DNA of 64,000 bases from Enchytraeus crypticus. Lineage: Eukaryota; Annelida; Clitellata; Enchytraeida; Enchytraeidae. A program made the translations under genes and the position numbers. Below the pieces are notes generated by a model, which made no database searches, was not told the DNA's origin, and worked only from the letters and a program-made list of their open reading frames with translations. Positions 1 to 11,632 of this stretch are shown piece by piece. Each line of letters begins with the position of its first letter. Position 1 is the first letter of the stretch. The DNA is taken from contig CAJHZI010000478.1 of assembly GCA_905160935.1 (NCBI GenBank), positions 131,001 through 195,000 on the forward strand, written 5' to 3'.

Positions 1-728
1 TCAGGAAAGAAATGGAATTTTGCTCTTCTCTGATACCAAGCAACGTGAAACACGGACCAGCCCTCTTTAAAAACACCTTGCTTAAAAACATTGACATATT
101 CAATTCTACTAGCGGATTTCTATCTCGTTTTGATTTCTAATGTTCCTCGCGATTCAGAGCAAAATTACATAACACATCCAGTAGAACTGTATGTCAGTTT
201 TTATGTCGTTGTTTTTCATCCACTATTTCCATATTCTCCAATTTCCCGAGCTGGAAAAAATCGAATATGAAGCGAGCCGTGGACATGATTAGCTGTAGCC
301 GGACAGTTGGACGAGGACTTTACTACGGATGCCTATATCTGAGTCCAGAGAGTCACGTGATACAGGATTCTCTCACAGCTCAGCGAGAGAAGAGCAAATG
401 GGAAACTTATCGAGAGTAATCAGCTGCCATAAAAAGTTAATAATTTCGTGTAATATTGAATTGAAGGCATTGGAATTGATTACACGCGTTTTCTTTCTGT
501 ATAATTTTATTTTCTGTCTAAGTCTGATCTCTGGCTTTGTGTGATATAATCTGTTCATTATATTTTTGCTCTATACTCTTGTTCTCACCTTTACTTATTA
601 TTATTTTGATATGTAATATGTTGATGATTTGCGTTTGTCATATCTGGTAATATAAGAAAATTGATTGATTGATTCATTGAGTGATTGACATGTATAGCTT
701 TACACTATTGTATGTAATTCGTATCTTT
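1..728. other. No recognisable feature
   Basis: AT-rich non-coding DNA. The open frames present are under 75 codons and resemble no protein I recognise. A few GATT tetranucleotide repeats lie near 660-690. Confidence 0.6.
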
Positions 729-1200
729 ACAGCTGTTATATAAAGCTGTTATATACAGCTGTTATATAAAGCTGTTACATACAGCTGTTATATAAAGCTG
801 TTATATACAGCTGTTATATACAGCTGTTACATACAGCTGTTATATAAAGCTGTTATATACAGCTGTTATATAAAGCTGTTATAAACAGCTGTTATATACA
901 GCTGTTATATAAAGCTGTTATATACAGCTGTTATATACAGCTGTTATATACAGCTGTTATATAAAGCTGTTATATACAGCTGCTATATACAGCTGTTATA
1001 TACAGCTGTTATATATTGCTGTTATATACAGCTGTTATATATTGCTGTTATATACAGCTGTTATATACAGCTGTTATATACAGCTGTTATATAAAGCTGT
1101 TATATACAGCTGTTATATAAAGCTGTTATAAACAGCTGTTATATACAGCTGTTATATACAGCTGTTATATACAGCTGTTATATAAAGCTGTTATATTCAG
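729..1200. repeat. 13-bp minisatellite (CAGCTGTTATATA / AAGCTGTTATATA)
   Basis: About 36 tandem copies of a 13-bp unit. Two main variants, starting CAGCTG and AAGCTG, are interspersed; rarer variants carry ACAT, GCTA or a TTGCTG start. The CAG variant contains the 8-bp palindrome ACAGCTGT. No coding potential. Confidence 0.95.
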
Positions 1201-1264
1201 CTCCTCTAGTTTTTTGTTCGTCAGTTTTAAAGTAGAGTGGAGACTCAACATGATATACTTTATT

Positions 1265-1740
1265 AAGCATTAAGTATAATTAGTCTCTAGATACTAATAC
1301 AGGTAGATAATACTATAAAGTATTTAGAGTACTGGAAATTACTAAAGTGTACTATGGAATAATAGAGTGCACTAGAGAGTACTGTGAAATACTAGGCAGT
1401 ACTAGATAGCACCAGACAGTACTACTGATTCCTATTGAGCATAATTATCAAAGGAGCAGTAGTGGATACTATAAAATGTTGACATTATTAGACAGTATAG
1501 GAGAATAGCTGAGAGTACTTGGCGAAGTCAAAGAGAATTAGAGAGTACTAGAGAGTACTAAAAAGTACTGGAGAGTACTAGAGATTACTAAAGAGAATTA
1601 GAGAGTACTATAGAATTCGTGACAGTACTAGAGAGTATTAAACAATACTGTAGTATACTAGAAACTATTAGTGAGTACTAGAGAGTATTAAACAGTGCTA
1701 GAGAAAAACATAGAGTACTAGTGATGGATAGTACAAAGTA
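1265..1740. repeat. Degenerate 10-bp minisatellite (AGTACTAGAG)
   Basis: Many diverged copies of a decamer around AGTACTAGAG, with variants such as AATACTATAG and AGTACTGGAG. Copies are much less alike than in the neighbouring array, suggesting an old array that is no longer homogenised. The unit carries the palindrome AGTACT. Confidence 0.8.
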
Positions 1741-1779
1741 GTGCTACTATTTAAGTACCGCTAAGCCGGTTAAATACTG

Positions 1780-1843
1780 ATAATAATAATAGTAAAGGTT
1801 TAACGTCCGTTTCCTCATTTAAGGCTTATGTCATGGACGTCCC
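1780..1843 (-). repeat. Family E fragment (LINE/SINE-like 3' tail)
   Basis: Read on the minus strand it ends in a stem-loop (GGGACGT ... ACGTCC), then GACGTTAAACC and an ATT-type tail. The same layout occurs near 38.7, 44.1 and 47.2 kb. Only the 3' end is recognisable here. Confidence 0.65.
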
Positions 1844-2450
1844 TACAAAATGGTTAAATTTCATAACGATCTTTCTGAAATGAGGTTAGGATGTTGAGCG
1901 TAATGGACGCTATAGAATAAAGAATTTCTGCTTGGGGAATTTTTAATGAATTTAGTCTGACATGTCGGGATTTATAAAACAAATAAAGATTGAAATGCTG
2001 AACCTCAAAGACATTTCAGAATAACAATCTGGATGAATCAATCAATGATATATTGATTAGTTTATTTTCTATTATTCATAACTACAGGGTATGCATGATT
2101 TGGGACTAGGCCTACCTAATATGGCTTGCTACTCTTTATTCAAACAATTCCTCATGACGCATTTAAGACGGCATCTGTCTATCATGGTAAGTTTCATATT
2201 TCGTCGGATCTTGCAGAACAACCAGTCATTTATTTGTAGGAATATAAAATCAAGGATAGGTTTCACGAGGATTCAGGACTGAGCATCCGCTGCGGTGCAA
2301 TGGAATGTTCAGGATAGGATCTTAAATCAATATCTCCTGATTTGTTCAGCATTTTAGAATCAGTGTAATATAAAGATGTTGATAACTAAAATTTCGCAAT
2401 TAAAATATAACTATTAGAAATTTGAGATATTAGAATTGTTTTGGATTGAA
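1844..2450. other. No recognisable feature
   Basis: AT-rich intergenic DNA. A 63-codon open frame at 2091-2282 matches nothing I recognise. One TAGGCCTA octamer lies at 2107-2114. Confidence 0.55.
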
Positions 2451-2606
2451 ATAAACCCATCCTTCCAACCCATCATCTACCCAACCCGTCTTGTCAACCC
2501 ATCGTCAACCCAACCCGTCTTGTCAACCCACCGTCAACTCAACCCGTCGAATCAACCCACCATCAACCCAACCCGTCTGGTCTACCCACCATCAACCCAC
2601 TACGCT
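2450..2606. repeat. Short minisatellite of CAACCC-rich units
   Basis: About five imperfect copies of a roughly 30-bp unit built from CAACCCATC / CAACCCAACCCGTC. The plus strand is almost free of G, a strong strand bias. Confidence 0.8.
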
Positions 2607-2963
2607 TCGCTTTTTTTTATAATTCCATTATGAGATATTACATGTACTTACGATCTACAAGTATATTCAATACAAAACCAGAACTAACGACTATTACGGA
2701 ATGTTATATGAACTTAAGGCAAGTATATGTAAAGTAAGTAATCGGATATTTTTAAAAAGACAGCTTTAGCCCCAGAGTTTATGATATTGCCACGGGGTGA
2801 GAGGTTATAGGACGAGTGTAAGGATGGGATAGGCTGTCTTGTTCAATAAGCGCAGTGAATAAATAAAACTCTTTGACCGAGAATTTCCTGCAGCGAAGCA
2901 TCGTCTTCATCAATGAACATTGGAAGAGAGCTGCAGGAAATCCTTCCTATCCGTCAAATGCCA
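2607..2963. other. No recognisable feature
   Basis: Non-coding AT-rich spacer before a SINE-B copy. Confidence 0.5.
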
Positions 2964-3110
2964 CTGGCTGGAGCCAGTGGCGAAGTCGGTAAGATACTCG
3001 ACCGCAGATCAATTAATGCGGGGTTCAAATCCTGGGCTCGCCCGTCACTGACATCGCTTTTGAGTGAGGAAAGGGACGTTAACCTTAGCTTTACCAGCTT
3101 TTAGCTTTAA
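2964..3110 (+). mobile_element. SINE-B copy, tRNA-derived
   Basis: Starts GGCTGGAGCCAGTGGCGAAG, has a Pol III B-box-like GGTTCAAATCC, then CTCGCCCGTCACTGACATCG and the tail GACGTTAACCTTAGCTTTACC. This is one of the most complete copies; similar ones are at 31344-31486 (+), 39403-39545 (-) and 62433-62578 (-). A 63-codon open frame through it is incidental. Confidence 0.8.
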
Positions 3111-3354
3111 ATGTAACGAAGAATATTTGATTTTATGTATTGAAATGAGAACTTTTTAGTAATTACACTTATAGCTGTGGCTTGGCTCAAAAGTGCGTAA
3201 ACTGGTCAGCAGAAATTTGTGCGCATATTTTTAAAGAGACGACTAATACACGTCCATATTACGACAAAGCAAAAATCCTGCTTTGTCGAAATTAAGCCAA
3301 AATTGTGTTTGTTTCTAAATGTTAGAATAAATTTGAGTGAAGATTTTATGGTGC
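3111..3354. other. No recognisable feature
   Basis: AT-rich spacer between a SINE-B and a family D fragment. Confidence 0.5.
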
Positions 3355-3600
3355 GAGGATCTACCTACTAGCAGGTCCATGGTATATACGCCTCCACTCT
3401 TCTCTGTCTTTCGCTTTCCTCCTCCTGCCCACATATGAGTGGATCTTTAAATCATCTATAACATTCCTTTTGATATACCGTTATTCTTGGGGGATTTTGC
3501 TTATGACGAGGTAGGCCCCTTATGCCTTCCTCAGCTTTTACTAACATTTACTGACTGGACAGGGGCGTCATTCCCTGAGAAAACAATCCTATTCATCCAT
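3355..3600 (-). mobile_element. Family D LINE 3'-end fragment
   Basis: Shares with the copies at 5.9, 6.9 and 21.8 kb the blocks GCAGGTCCATGGTATATACG and CTTCTCTGTCTTTCGCTTTC, followed by CACATATGAGTGGATC. On the minus strand the better copy at 5.9 kb reads as the C-terminal end of a LINE ORF. No (CT)n tract remains here, so the tail is lost. Confidence 0.6.
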
Positions 3601-4261
3601 ACAATTGCGACCATATCACTGTAATTGTTACTGTTATTTTCTGGGAAAGTCAAGGTGCACGCTAGCAATATACTTGTAGATCCAAGTAGTATTCATGAGA
3701 GAATTTGGTTAAATTAAGCAGAACTAAAAGCATCCGGTCATTTCTGATATATCATAACCTCATTGAATTGGTCTAAAAACATATTTCAACAATTTGCCAA
3801 ATTTAATTGTATAAACCATATTTAAGCCATAAAAGTTTGAATTTATCAACTCTTAAAGTGTTTGTAGAGAAACTAGGAAATATGTCTGTGTTAAAATATT
3901 TTATGCCCGTGAGTTAACTTATAGACTTTCTTACTGCTTCCGAATGTGACTGCAGTTGTCTCTACAATATTTATCTAATCATCTTTATGCCTCCAGAAAT
4001 ACGGGTGAAATTAGAAAATTCCACATCCGATAAAGTCTTGAAATATAAATTAAGATAAAGACATTTGACGTTACGATGTAAATATTTACAGCAGTTGTAT
4101 ATCTCTAATGAGTTATTAACGTACGAAATATTGGCTTCTAATCCTTGCAATTTCCAATGTTATCGTAATATTTCTACCTGTTTTATACTCAAATTAGTCA
4201 ATAGACTATTTACTATGACTATATGGACTAGGATCACTAGAATATGGATCACTAGAACTAT
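3601..4261. other. No recognisable feature
   Basis: Non-coding AT-rich DNA with no array, SINE or credible open frame. Confidence 0.5.
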
Positions 4262-4267
4262 GCTTTT

Positions 4268-4338
<71 letters not shown>

Positions 4339-4354
4339 TAGAAAGATAAGACAG

Positions 4355-4449
<95 letters not shown>

Positions 4450-4474
4450 AAGATAGACAGAGAGTGACAGAGAC

Positions 4475-4522
<48 letters not shown>

Positions 4523-4562
4523 GGATAGAGAGAGAAAGAGAGAGAGAGAGAGAGAAAGACAC
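4262..4562. repeat. Compound GA / TA microsatellite
   Basis: Alternating (GA)n and (TA)n blocks: GA, TA, GA, TA, GA. The left edge, TTTTACAAGAGAG, resembles the left edge of the GA tract at 12218 (TTGTTACAAGAGAG), so both may be tails of the same element type. Open frames here are pure low complexity. Confidence 0.95.
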
Positions 4563-4734
4563 AAGGGGCCTCGCTTTTAATGACAAGTAAGGCTATCACT
4601 GCACTGGACCGGCACCCACTTAAGCACGCTTAGCACCGGACCTCTATCTACGACTAATACTACACTTGAATTATTGATATCCCAATACAAACGATCGAGT
4701 CTCGAATCGCAGCTCATTCCCATTCGTGTGAATA

Positions 4735-4885
4735 GCGAAATTTATTTAGGACTGATTTTCTAGATTTTTGCCTTTGCACCGTTTTTGGATCTTCTTTTTG
4801 CTCGCCGGCTTGATTTTGTCTCAAAAGTGCTCAATGTTGTCATTGATTTCTGTAGCACTCTTGTTGTTATTATTATTATTTATAT
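4735..4885 (+). mobile_element. Family C SINE-like copy
   Basis: Contains TTTGCACCGTTTTTGGATC, CTCGCCGGCTTGATTTTG, then AGTGCTCAATGTTGTCATTG and TGTAGCACTC followed by a GTTGTTATTATT tail. AGTGCT and AGCACT can pair as a stem just before the trinucleotide tail, a layout typical of LINE/SINE 3' ends. Other copies: 17978-18116 (-), 28850-28950, 49190-49330. Confidence 0.65.
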
Positions 4886-5335
4886 TGTATGGCGAGATTT
4901 CTGCAAGATATTACTAATAGAGCCCGCTCTCTTTGAGGTATTATCCCGTTTTATTGTACACTTTTTGGATCAAGGTTTTTAGTCTCTGCTATGGTTGATT
5001 GTTTGAAATGCTGCAGTATTTCGTAGCGGTTCCTATTTCAAATTACCAGTTAAAACATTCCATCGTTTCACAGAATAGGTAGCTAGATTTAGTGTTTGTT
5101 TTGTATCATAACTGTCCTGACAGAGATATTGCTTAAGACGTGCTCCACTGTTAGACGTTCGATGTTGTCCTGGGAAATATTTTCGTGGATGGTTTTAGAG
5201 ACTTCAGTATCTCCGAGGGTTACATCATTTCTGTTTAAAAATGTATGAAAGATGGAATATAAGATGTAAATTTAGTGATGACAGCAAAATTGTATATTTT
5301 ATGTATGACTCGCGTTAACTAGTGTTAGGCCTGTA
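4886..5335. other. No recognisable feature
   Basis: AT-rich non-coding spacer. Confidence 0.5.
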
Positions 5336-5410
5336 GCATACCTATAGGCCAGTCACTGACAGCACTTTCGAGTGTAGAAACTGACGTTAACATTAGCTTT
5401 AGATTTACTT
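5336..5410 (+). mobile_element. SINE-B 3' fragment
   Basis: Only the tail domain remains: CAGTCACTGACAGCACTTTC and AACTGACGTTAACATTAGCT. The tRNA-like head is missing. Confidence 0.55.
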
Positions 5411-5877
5411 CATCTGCAAAGTCAATGTAATATGAACAGGTGTAGATTTTGGGTTCAGTTTAAATTATTCAAATCTTTAGTAGATTTTCCTGCTAAAATG
5501 ACGTCCAAATACGATTTTAGTTGAGTAGCTGTTGCGGCCGATGTAAGTATAAATGTGATATTAATTTGTTAGATGAGGATTGCAGAGAGATGTCTAAATT
5601 CACGCAAATGTAGCGTGATACACTCATCTTGAAATGTGTGTTAATATTAGCCGAGGAACTAAAAAGAAGAATAAGAGGAAGAAGAAGAAGAAGAAGAAGA
5701 AATTGAAGATGTAGGATCAAGCACTGGTCTAAGAAATCAGGATTGAGGGGTTCCCTGATCCATCAGCTTGATACGTTAGCCACTACCGACCAAGCCCAGC
5801 CACTTTCTTCTGCTTCATCACTCTGAAAAGACTGCGGTGTAGTAGAATATCTTTAATGTTTTCAGTTTATTAATATA
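5411..5877. other. Spacer with a short GAA tract
   Basis: Mostly featureless. A (GAA)n tract of about 40 bp at 5660-5703 is the only simple repeat. Confidence 0.6.
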
Positions 5878-6080
5878 TATATCTCTCTCTTAGTGCACTG
5901 CCTACTGGCAGGTTCATGGTGTATAACGCTTCTACTCTTCTCCGTCTTCCGCTTTCCTCTTCATGTCCATATATGAGTGGGTCTTTAAATCATCTAACAT
6001 ACCTAATCTCGGCCTCTTTTTCCTTCCATTCTACCTTCTATGACCTTTATTAATAGACCTTCCCACTTAGGATGTGTCCT
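5878..6080 (-). mobile_element. Family D LINE 3' end with coding remnant
   Basis: On the minus strand this reads NGRKKRPRLGMLDDLKTH and continues with SYMDMKRKAEDGEE to a stop (5932-5934 on the plus strand), then a short 3'UTR containing CCTGCCAGTAGGCAGTGCAC and a (GA)n tail. A basic RPRL-x-MLDDL stretch followed by an A-E-D motif near the C-terminus is common at the end of RTE/jockey-type LINE polyproteins; the clade is not certain. Heavily 5'-truncated. Confidence 0.65.
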
Positions 6081-6724
6081 ATCCAACTCTTATTCCTATT
6101 TCTTAATACATTATTTTAACTATATTAATCTTATTAATATAAAAGTTGTCTTTTTCTGTAATTTGTGAAAAATTTTTTGATGGAACTTCGGTTTTATGAA
6201 AACCCCAAATTTAGAAATACCTGAGTCGACCACTAATAGGAAGTGGAGATAATTGTTTTGTTAAGGCAGACATAGATGCATTTCTAAGTTACGTGTTGCA
6301 GTTTTTTTACAGGCATGTGGCGACATACGTAATTATAGGGAGAAGATGAATTTAGCCGAGGTGACAATTCTGCGGCCGTTGTCACGAAATAAAGGTGTTT
6401 GTTGTGTTGCGATGTAGACATAAAGCTGTTATAGTATGTAGACCATACACAAGTGGTCCTATGCTATGGAATTGAGACTTAGTCTTAATGACTCCATTGA
6501 CTCCATTAAAACAGTTAAAGTTAGGTTGCAATGATTTTTAAAGCTTCCGAAGGTTTTAGACTTTAGGCCTAAAAACTTCAGACCTACTGGCTTGAATGAT
6601 GTGACTAAATAAAATAATTATATTAATTACTGTCTTAAGCCTATGGGGCTAACATAGGAATATTGGTACCGGAATGCAGTTAGACAAAAGCATTTAGAGA
6701 TTGTAAACGACTTAGTGTTTAAAG
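6081..6724. other. No recognisable feature
   Basis: AT-rich non-coding DNA. A TAGGCCTA octamer is at 6564-6571. Confidence 0.5.
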
Positions 6725-6870
6725 AGGTAACATCATGAAAATTCAAATGGAAATTCTTGAGGTCCTGGGATCAAATCCCGATTGAGCTGATCGGAGTAAA
6801 GTCTCGCCAGTCACAGGATTAGTATCATGTAGTTAATCGCCTTTGAACTGTCTAGCGGAGTTGAACATGT
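6725..6870 (+). mobile_element. Diverged SINE-A copy
   Basis: Resembles SINE-A in order: TAACATCATGAA, a B-box-like GGGATCAAATCCC, GAGCTGATCGGAGTAAAGTC and GTTGAACATG. More diverged than the copies at 7.1, 16.8, 20.2 and 26.9 kb. Confidence 0.5.
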
Positions 6871-6871
6871 C

Positions 6872-6874
6872 TCT

Positions 6875-6916
<42 letters not shown>

Positions 6917-6990
6917 GTGCACTGCCTACTGGCAGGTCCATAGTATAAAACGCCGCCGCTCTTGTCTGTCTTTCACTTTCTCTTTTGAAC
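6872..6990 (-). mobile_element. Family D LINE 3' end with (GA)n tail
   Basis: A (CT)n tract at 6876-6914 is followed directly by TTAGTGCACTGCCTACTGGC and AGGTCCATAGTATAAAACG. On the minus strand the element therefore ends in a GA microsatellite, its probable 3' tail. Confidence 0.65.
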
Positions 6991-7145
6991 ATGTGTAGTA
7001 TAAGAATTACTAGATATCATGGTGGCTTATTGTTCATCATAATGAGTAATTAACTTATAAAGGCAATCGTAGGCCATACCTGTATGGCACTTAAATAAAA
7101 GATTAGTAGAGGTTTCATGACATCATTTGACGCAATTACATTAGG
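6991..7145. other. No recognisable feature
   Basis: Short AT-rich spacer between a LINE fragment and a SINE. Confidence 0.4.
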
Positions 7146-7380
7146 ATGTCTCAATGGCGTAGGGGTAACGTCACGAAGTTTTAAATGACAGATTCTAAGG
7201 TGCATTAAATTCTCGTGGGTTCGAATCTCAGCCGCGCTTATCTGAGAGTAAAATCTCGGACATTCACTGGACTGGTTATACGAAAAGTGGATTCAATTGC
7301 CTAACGGTTTAAACATGTGGTGTTAAAGGTGATAGATATCAACCTAGTTGATCACTTCACTATATTGCGTTTTTACTTTT
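7146..7380 (+). mobile_element. SINE-A copy, tRNA-derived
   Basis: Head CAATGGCGTAGGGGTAACGT, B box GGGTTCGAATCTC, then GATCTGAGAGTAAAATCTCG, GACATTCACTGGACTGG, GGTTTAAACATGTGG and GATAGATATCAACCTAGTTG, ending near TATTGCG. The order of A-like box and canonical B box is that of a Pol III promoter. The family occurs at least six times in both orientations. Confidence 0.85.
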
Positions 7381-7660
7381 TTGCTTAAAATAAGTGCATG
7401 CAGTAGTCATATTGACAGCGTTAGCTATACAGACGCTACTGGTCGCTGTGCTTCAACATTCTGTATAGTCCATTGCAATAGATCAATTCTATCTCAAAAT
7501 AATTAGATTTTCCAGGTCTGACAATTTACGGCTTACAAAAACTTGTTTTTAATGAACAGTAAGCCCTATATACGTTTATTTGATATTATAAAAATGTCCT
7601 TCATCTCAGGATTTTGATCATGCTCATATTTGCTAAGTATTTACTTATTTAGATGATCGG
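7381..7660. other. No recognisable feature
   Basis: AT-rich spacer without coding potential. Confidence 0.5.
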
Positions 7661-7755
7661 AATTCTAATGAATGAATGAATAAATAAATGAATGAATAAA
7701 TAATTGAAGGAGAGAATGAATGAATGAATGATTGAGTGAGTGAGTGAGTGCTCAA
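7661..7755. repeat. AATG / AATA tetranucleotide repeat
   Basis: Interrupted runs of AATGAATGAATAAATAAATG followed by GAGTGAGTGAGTG. Confidence 0.9.
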
Positions 7756-7839
7756 GCAGCCAGTAAATCAGTTGATATATCTATCAATCAGTCTAGTAAT
7801 TCGTCAATCAATCAATTAGAGTATTCATAAGCACCGTTC

Positions 7840-8112
7840 TAAGCTCCGACCTTTTTCTGTTTTTAAATTTCCAGAACTAGGCTCGATGTTGTCATTGATG
7901 ACTGTAGCACTCTAATTGTTGCTATGTTATGTTAAGCTGTTTAGGTTACGTCAAAACGACCTTATCTTAAAGGCAAACTCTCCTTGACTTTATCACCTAA
8001 TTTGCTTACTATTTTTTTCCATTTCGCTCGCCGGATTGATTTGGACTAAACAGTGCTCGATGTTGTCATTTGCGACTCTAGCACTCTAATAATTGTTGTT
8101 ATTATTACTATT
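7840..8112 (+). mobile_element. Two truncated family C copies
   Basis: Two partial copies near 7850-7930 and 8015-8110. Each holds a form of CTCGATGTTGTCATT, then a GTAGCACTCTAAT-like block and an ATTGTTGTTATT tail. The second has CTCGCCGGATTGATTTGG upstream as in the copy at 4.8 kb. Confidence 0.6.
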
Positions 8113-8451
8113 AACGGTTTATGAATTTTATCTGCTATGATTTTATGACTATATCTGCTCAGAAGTCAACTGATTTAACAAATTATTTAATAATGTACTT
8201 ATTAAATTTTTAATTCTTTAATTAACAAATGATTTAACTGATTTAGCAAAGTTTTTATCACAAATCCACCCACTTATCCCATCCCGCTACTATCCCACCC
8301 ATTAGGTTGAGATGAGGGTGGAGGGTGCTGTATCTCCCGTGGTGGCGGCATCTGGCGACAGTATTGTGCGGATAATCTACGCAGCATAGAAAGCTTCGCC
8401 TATTGTTGTATGAAATTTGCATGAGCTCACTCAAGCGTTCCGCATCCAGGC
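8113..8451. other. No recognisable feature
   Basis: AT-rich, then slightly GC-richer spacer just left of the minisatellite. Confidence 0.5.
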
Positions 8452-9027
8452 GTCCTGATATCACTCCGTTATCATAGACGTCCTGATATCACTCCGTTAT
8501 CATAGAGTTTGATATCACTCTGTTATCAGTGAGTACTGATATCACTCTGTTATCAGTAACGTCTTGATATCACTCTGTTATCAGTAACGTCTTGATATCA
8601 CTCTGTTATCAGTGAGTTCTGATATCACTCTGCTATCAGTAACGTCTTGATATCACTCTGTTATCAGAGAGTCCTGATATCACTTCGCTATCAGAGAGTC
8701 GTGATATCAATCTGTTATCAGAGAGTCCCGATATCACTCTGTTATCAGAGAGTCGTGATATCACTCTATTATCAGAGATTCATGATATCACTCCGCTATC
8801 AGAGAGTCGTGATATCACTCTATTATCAGTGAGTCCTGATATCACTCTGTTATCAGTGAGTTCTGATATCACTCTGTTATCAGTAACGTCTTGATATCAC
8901 TCTGTTATCAGTGAGTCCTGATATCTATCCGTTATCAGAGTCCTGATATCACTCTGTTATCAGAGTCCTGATATCACTCTGTTATCAGAGACTATCCGGA
9001 TATCACTTTGTTATCAAAGAGTCCTGA
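8452..9027. repeat. ~28-bp minisatellite, left part of an interrupted array
   Basis: About 20 copies of a unit containing TGATATCACTCTGTTATCAG followed by a short variable spacer (AGAGTCC, TGAGTTC or TAACGTC). TGATATCA is an 8-bp palindrome, and TGATATCA/TGTTATCA can nearly pair within a unit. The array is broken by a LINE and resumes at 11551. Confidence 0.95.
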
Positions 9028-11550
9028 TGAGGCTATTACTCATCTAACGAATTCCTTAATTACTGTCTCTGAGCCGAGCTTTCCTTTAATTCGGTGTTCT
9101 CGTAAAACATATATGGATAAACCATGGATCTCTAAAGAATTAAAGTCTAGAATTAAAATAAAAAACTATCTATATCATACATTCAAAAAATCCAATTTAC
9201 CTCTTGATAAAACTAATTATCTGAATTACCAAAAAATACTTGACAAAGATATCAAAAACTTCCGTCAACGTTATTATAGAAATAAGCTAGACATAAGATT
9301 TAATTCAATTAAGAACATTTGGAGAACTTTGAATAATATTACCAGTTACCGTGGTGTAAATAAGAATCAGACTATTGATCATTAACTACAAATGGTGGTG
9401 TTATTAGAAATAACAAGGACACTGCGGAAGAATTTAATAAATATTTTATACAAAATAGTGTACGGCTAGCAGATGCGATCCCACGAAATGATATATCATA
9501 TCAGAGTTTTCTTAACAAGGCTCTACCACACTCTATTTTCCTAACTCCAACTTCCAACAATGAAGTCATAAATTTCATTCATTCCGTGAATAAAAGTTAT
9601 TGTACTGGCAATGACGGTATATCCAGCAAAAGTTTACAATTATCTGCAAACTACATTGTTAAACCACTTACGCTTATCATTAGAATTAGGCTACTTTCCT
9701 GAGAATTTCAAATTAGCCAAGGTCATCCCTATTTATAAAAAAGGTAAACATGATTTAGTGGAAAATTATAGACCAATTTCCCTCCTTAATAATTTAAGTA
9801 AAATATTTATATAAATATTTATATGTAAAATATTTGAGAAAATCATGCATAAACGCATTACTACATTTCTAAATAAGTTCGAAATCCTTAATGAAAATCA
9901 ATTTGGTTTTAGATCTGGCCATTCTACCACTGATGCTCTTTTCTCTAGTGTTAATTTATTCTCTACTGAACATAATCATAAAAACAAGACACTTGGTATA
10001 TTTTTAGATCTCTCAAAAGCGTTTGATACTGTTGATCATAATATTCTGCTTCACAAATTGCATTTTTATGGGATACGTGGTGCTGCCTATGATTGGTTTA
10101 GCTCTCATTTATCTCGAAGAAAAACAATACACCTTAATTGGTGACAGCATATCTAGTGTGTTACCTCTTAGTATCGGTGTTCCTCAAGGTTTCATTTTAG
10201 GACCTTTACTTTTTATAATCTATATGAATGATATTCATAATGTCTGTACATTTGGGTCCATTAAACTGTATGCTGATGATGCTAATTTGTTTGTTAAACG
10301 TAAGTCTATTGATGAATTGTTTATCTCTGCGAATCTAGCTTGCTCTGAAAGAAGTAAATGGTTTATAAGTAACAAGCTAACTGTAAATTGCTCGAAGTCT
10401 TCGTATGTATTATTCTACCCCACTAAAGACGATGAAGCTACTATTCGATCTAACAATTTAAGTGTATTCCTTGATAATAACTGCATTAATAGAACATACG
10501 TTACCACATTCTTAGGCTTAATTTTTTAGATGACAATTTGACTTTTGGTGATCATATTAAATCATTAATCTTAAAAAAAACTTGATAAAATTAATAATTT
10601 TAATAGTATCTTATCCAATCGTAGAGATTTTATTCCTATGAATTGTCGTAGAAATTTATACCTTTCATTGGTGCAATCAAGGACTCAATATGGAATTGAA
10701 GTTTATGCAAATACAACCAAACAGTTGCTTTAACCTTAAATTATCAATTTATTATTCAACCTTAAACAATCAACTTACAAGCTTAAATTATCAACCCTTA
10801 CATGTTGCCTGTAACCGTATTCTAAGAACTTTACAGAATAAACTTAAATTTCATAATGTTAAACAACTTTATATGAATTATAATGTACTACCAATTTTTC
10901 AGTTTATTCCAATTACTGGTAAACTTGTTTTTAATTGTATTAATTTTCCCGATCTGACTATGTCAGAATCCATGAGATGTATTTTGATTGACAATCAGAT
11001 TTCGTTTGTATATAATACCAGGCTCTCCGAGACCAATTATTTGTGTGCTAGAACAACCTCAGAATTTTTTAATTCTTATGCCTATAACTATGTCAATTCT
11101 TGGAACCAAATACCTCCTGATATCCGCAGTTCGAGGCTCTAGCTGAATTCACCAAACGTTACAAATGCATATTGTTTGATGGCTTGTAAATGTCTATATT
11201 TTCGTTTTTTGTGTAAATGTTCAGATAGAATTGTGACTTAGCTAACTGCTTTCTAATCAGATTAATTTGTAATTTATTTTCCTTTCTTTTAGTTTGTTCA
11301 CTAATTCTGAGATAAATTTTTATTTCGGTTGATTTTGCATTATACATGTATATGTCATTAATGAATTAAAGACGGTGGTCAGCTAGATAAGATGTGTATA
11401 TCTTCCCTGACGGCCGTTGTTCTGGTGTTTATAGACTGTTTGACACACTGTGTTCCTGGGAATTTCTTTTAATTTTTAATTTTATTTCATTTAAATGTTT
11501 ATGTCTGTTTGCATTTGTCAGTGATTTGGTGTTGATGCTGAAATAAACAT
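9028..11550 (+). pseudogene. 5'-truncated LINE (jockey/CR1-like) reverse transcriptase, degenerate
   Basis: A non-LTR retrotransposon ORF2 relic spread over three frames. In order: the pre-RT linker (9028-9385); GNDGISSKSLQLSANYI near 9610; PENFKLAKVIPIYKKGK and ENYRPISLL near 9700-9790; [14 protein letters not shown] near 9898; [19 protein letters not shown] near 10005 with the first catalytic Asp; PQGFILGPLLFIIYMNDI near 10180; and YADDANLFV near 10270 carrying the catalytic Asp pair. A thumb/C-terminal region follows to a stop near 11187. At least four frameshifts or internal stops break it. The endonuclease domain is absent, so this is a dead 5'-truncated copy. The 3'UTR runs to about 11550 and ends near AAATAAACAT. 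Clade assignment (jockey or CR1 group) rests on motif style only. Confidence 0.9.
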
Positions 11551-11632
11551 TCCGTTATCAGAGAGCCCTGATATCACTCTGTTATCAGTGAGACCTGATA
11601 TCACTCTGTTATCACTGAGTTATGATAACGTC
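11551..11632. repeat. ~28-bp minisatellite, right remnant
   Basis: Three further units (TCCGTTATCAGAGAGCCC, TGATATCACTCTGTTATCAG and a decayed one) of the same array as 8452-9027. This shows the LINE sits inside the array. Confidence 0.9.

Noticed and set aside
4160..4599. Open frames of SLSLSL / YIYIYI type here and at 12.2, 28.6, 32.0, 50.4 and 59.0 kb
   Set aside because: Translations of GA and TA microsatellites.
8452..9027. CRISPR-like array of repeats and short variable spacers
   Set aside because: Spacers are a few recurring 7-8-bp variants, not unique sequences; there are no cas genes, and the context is animal DNA.
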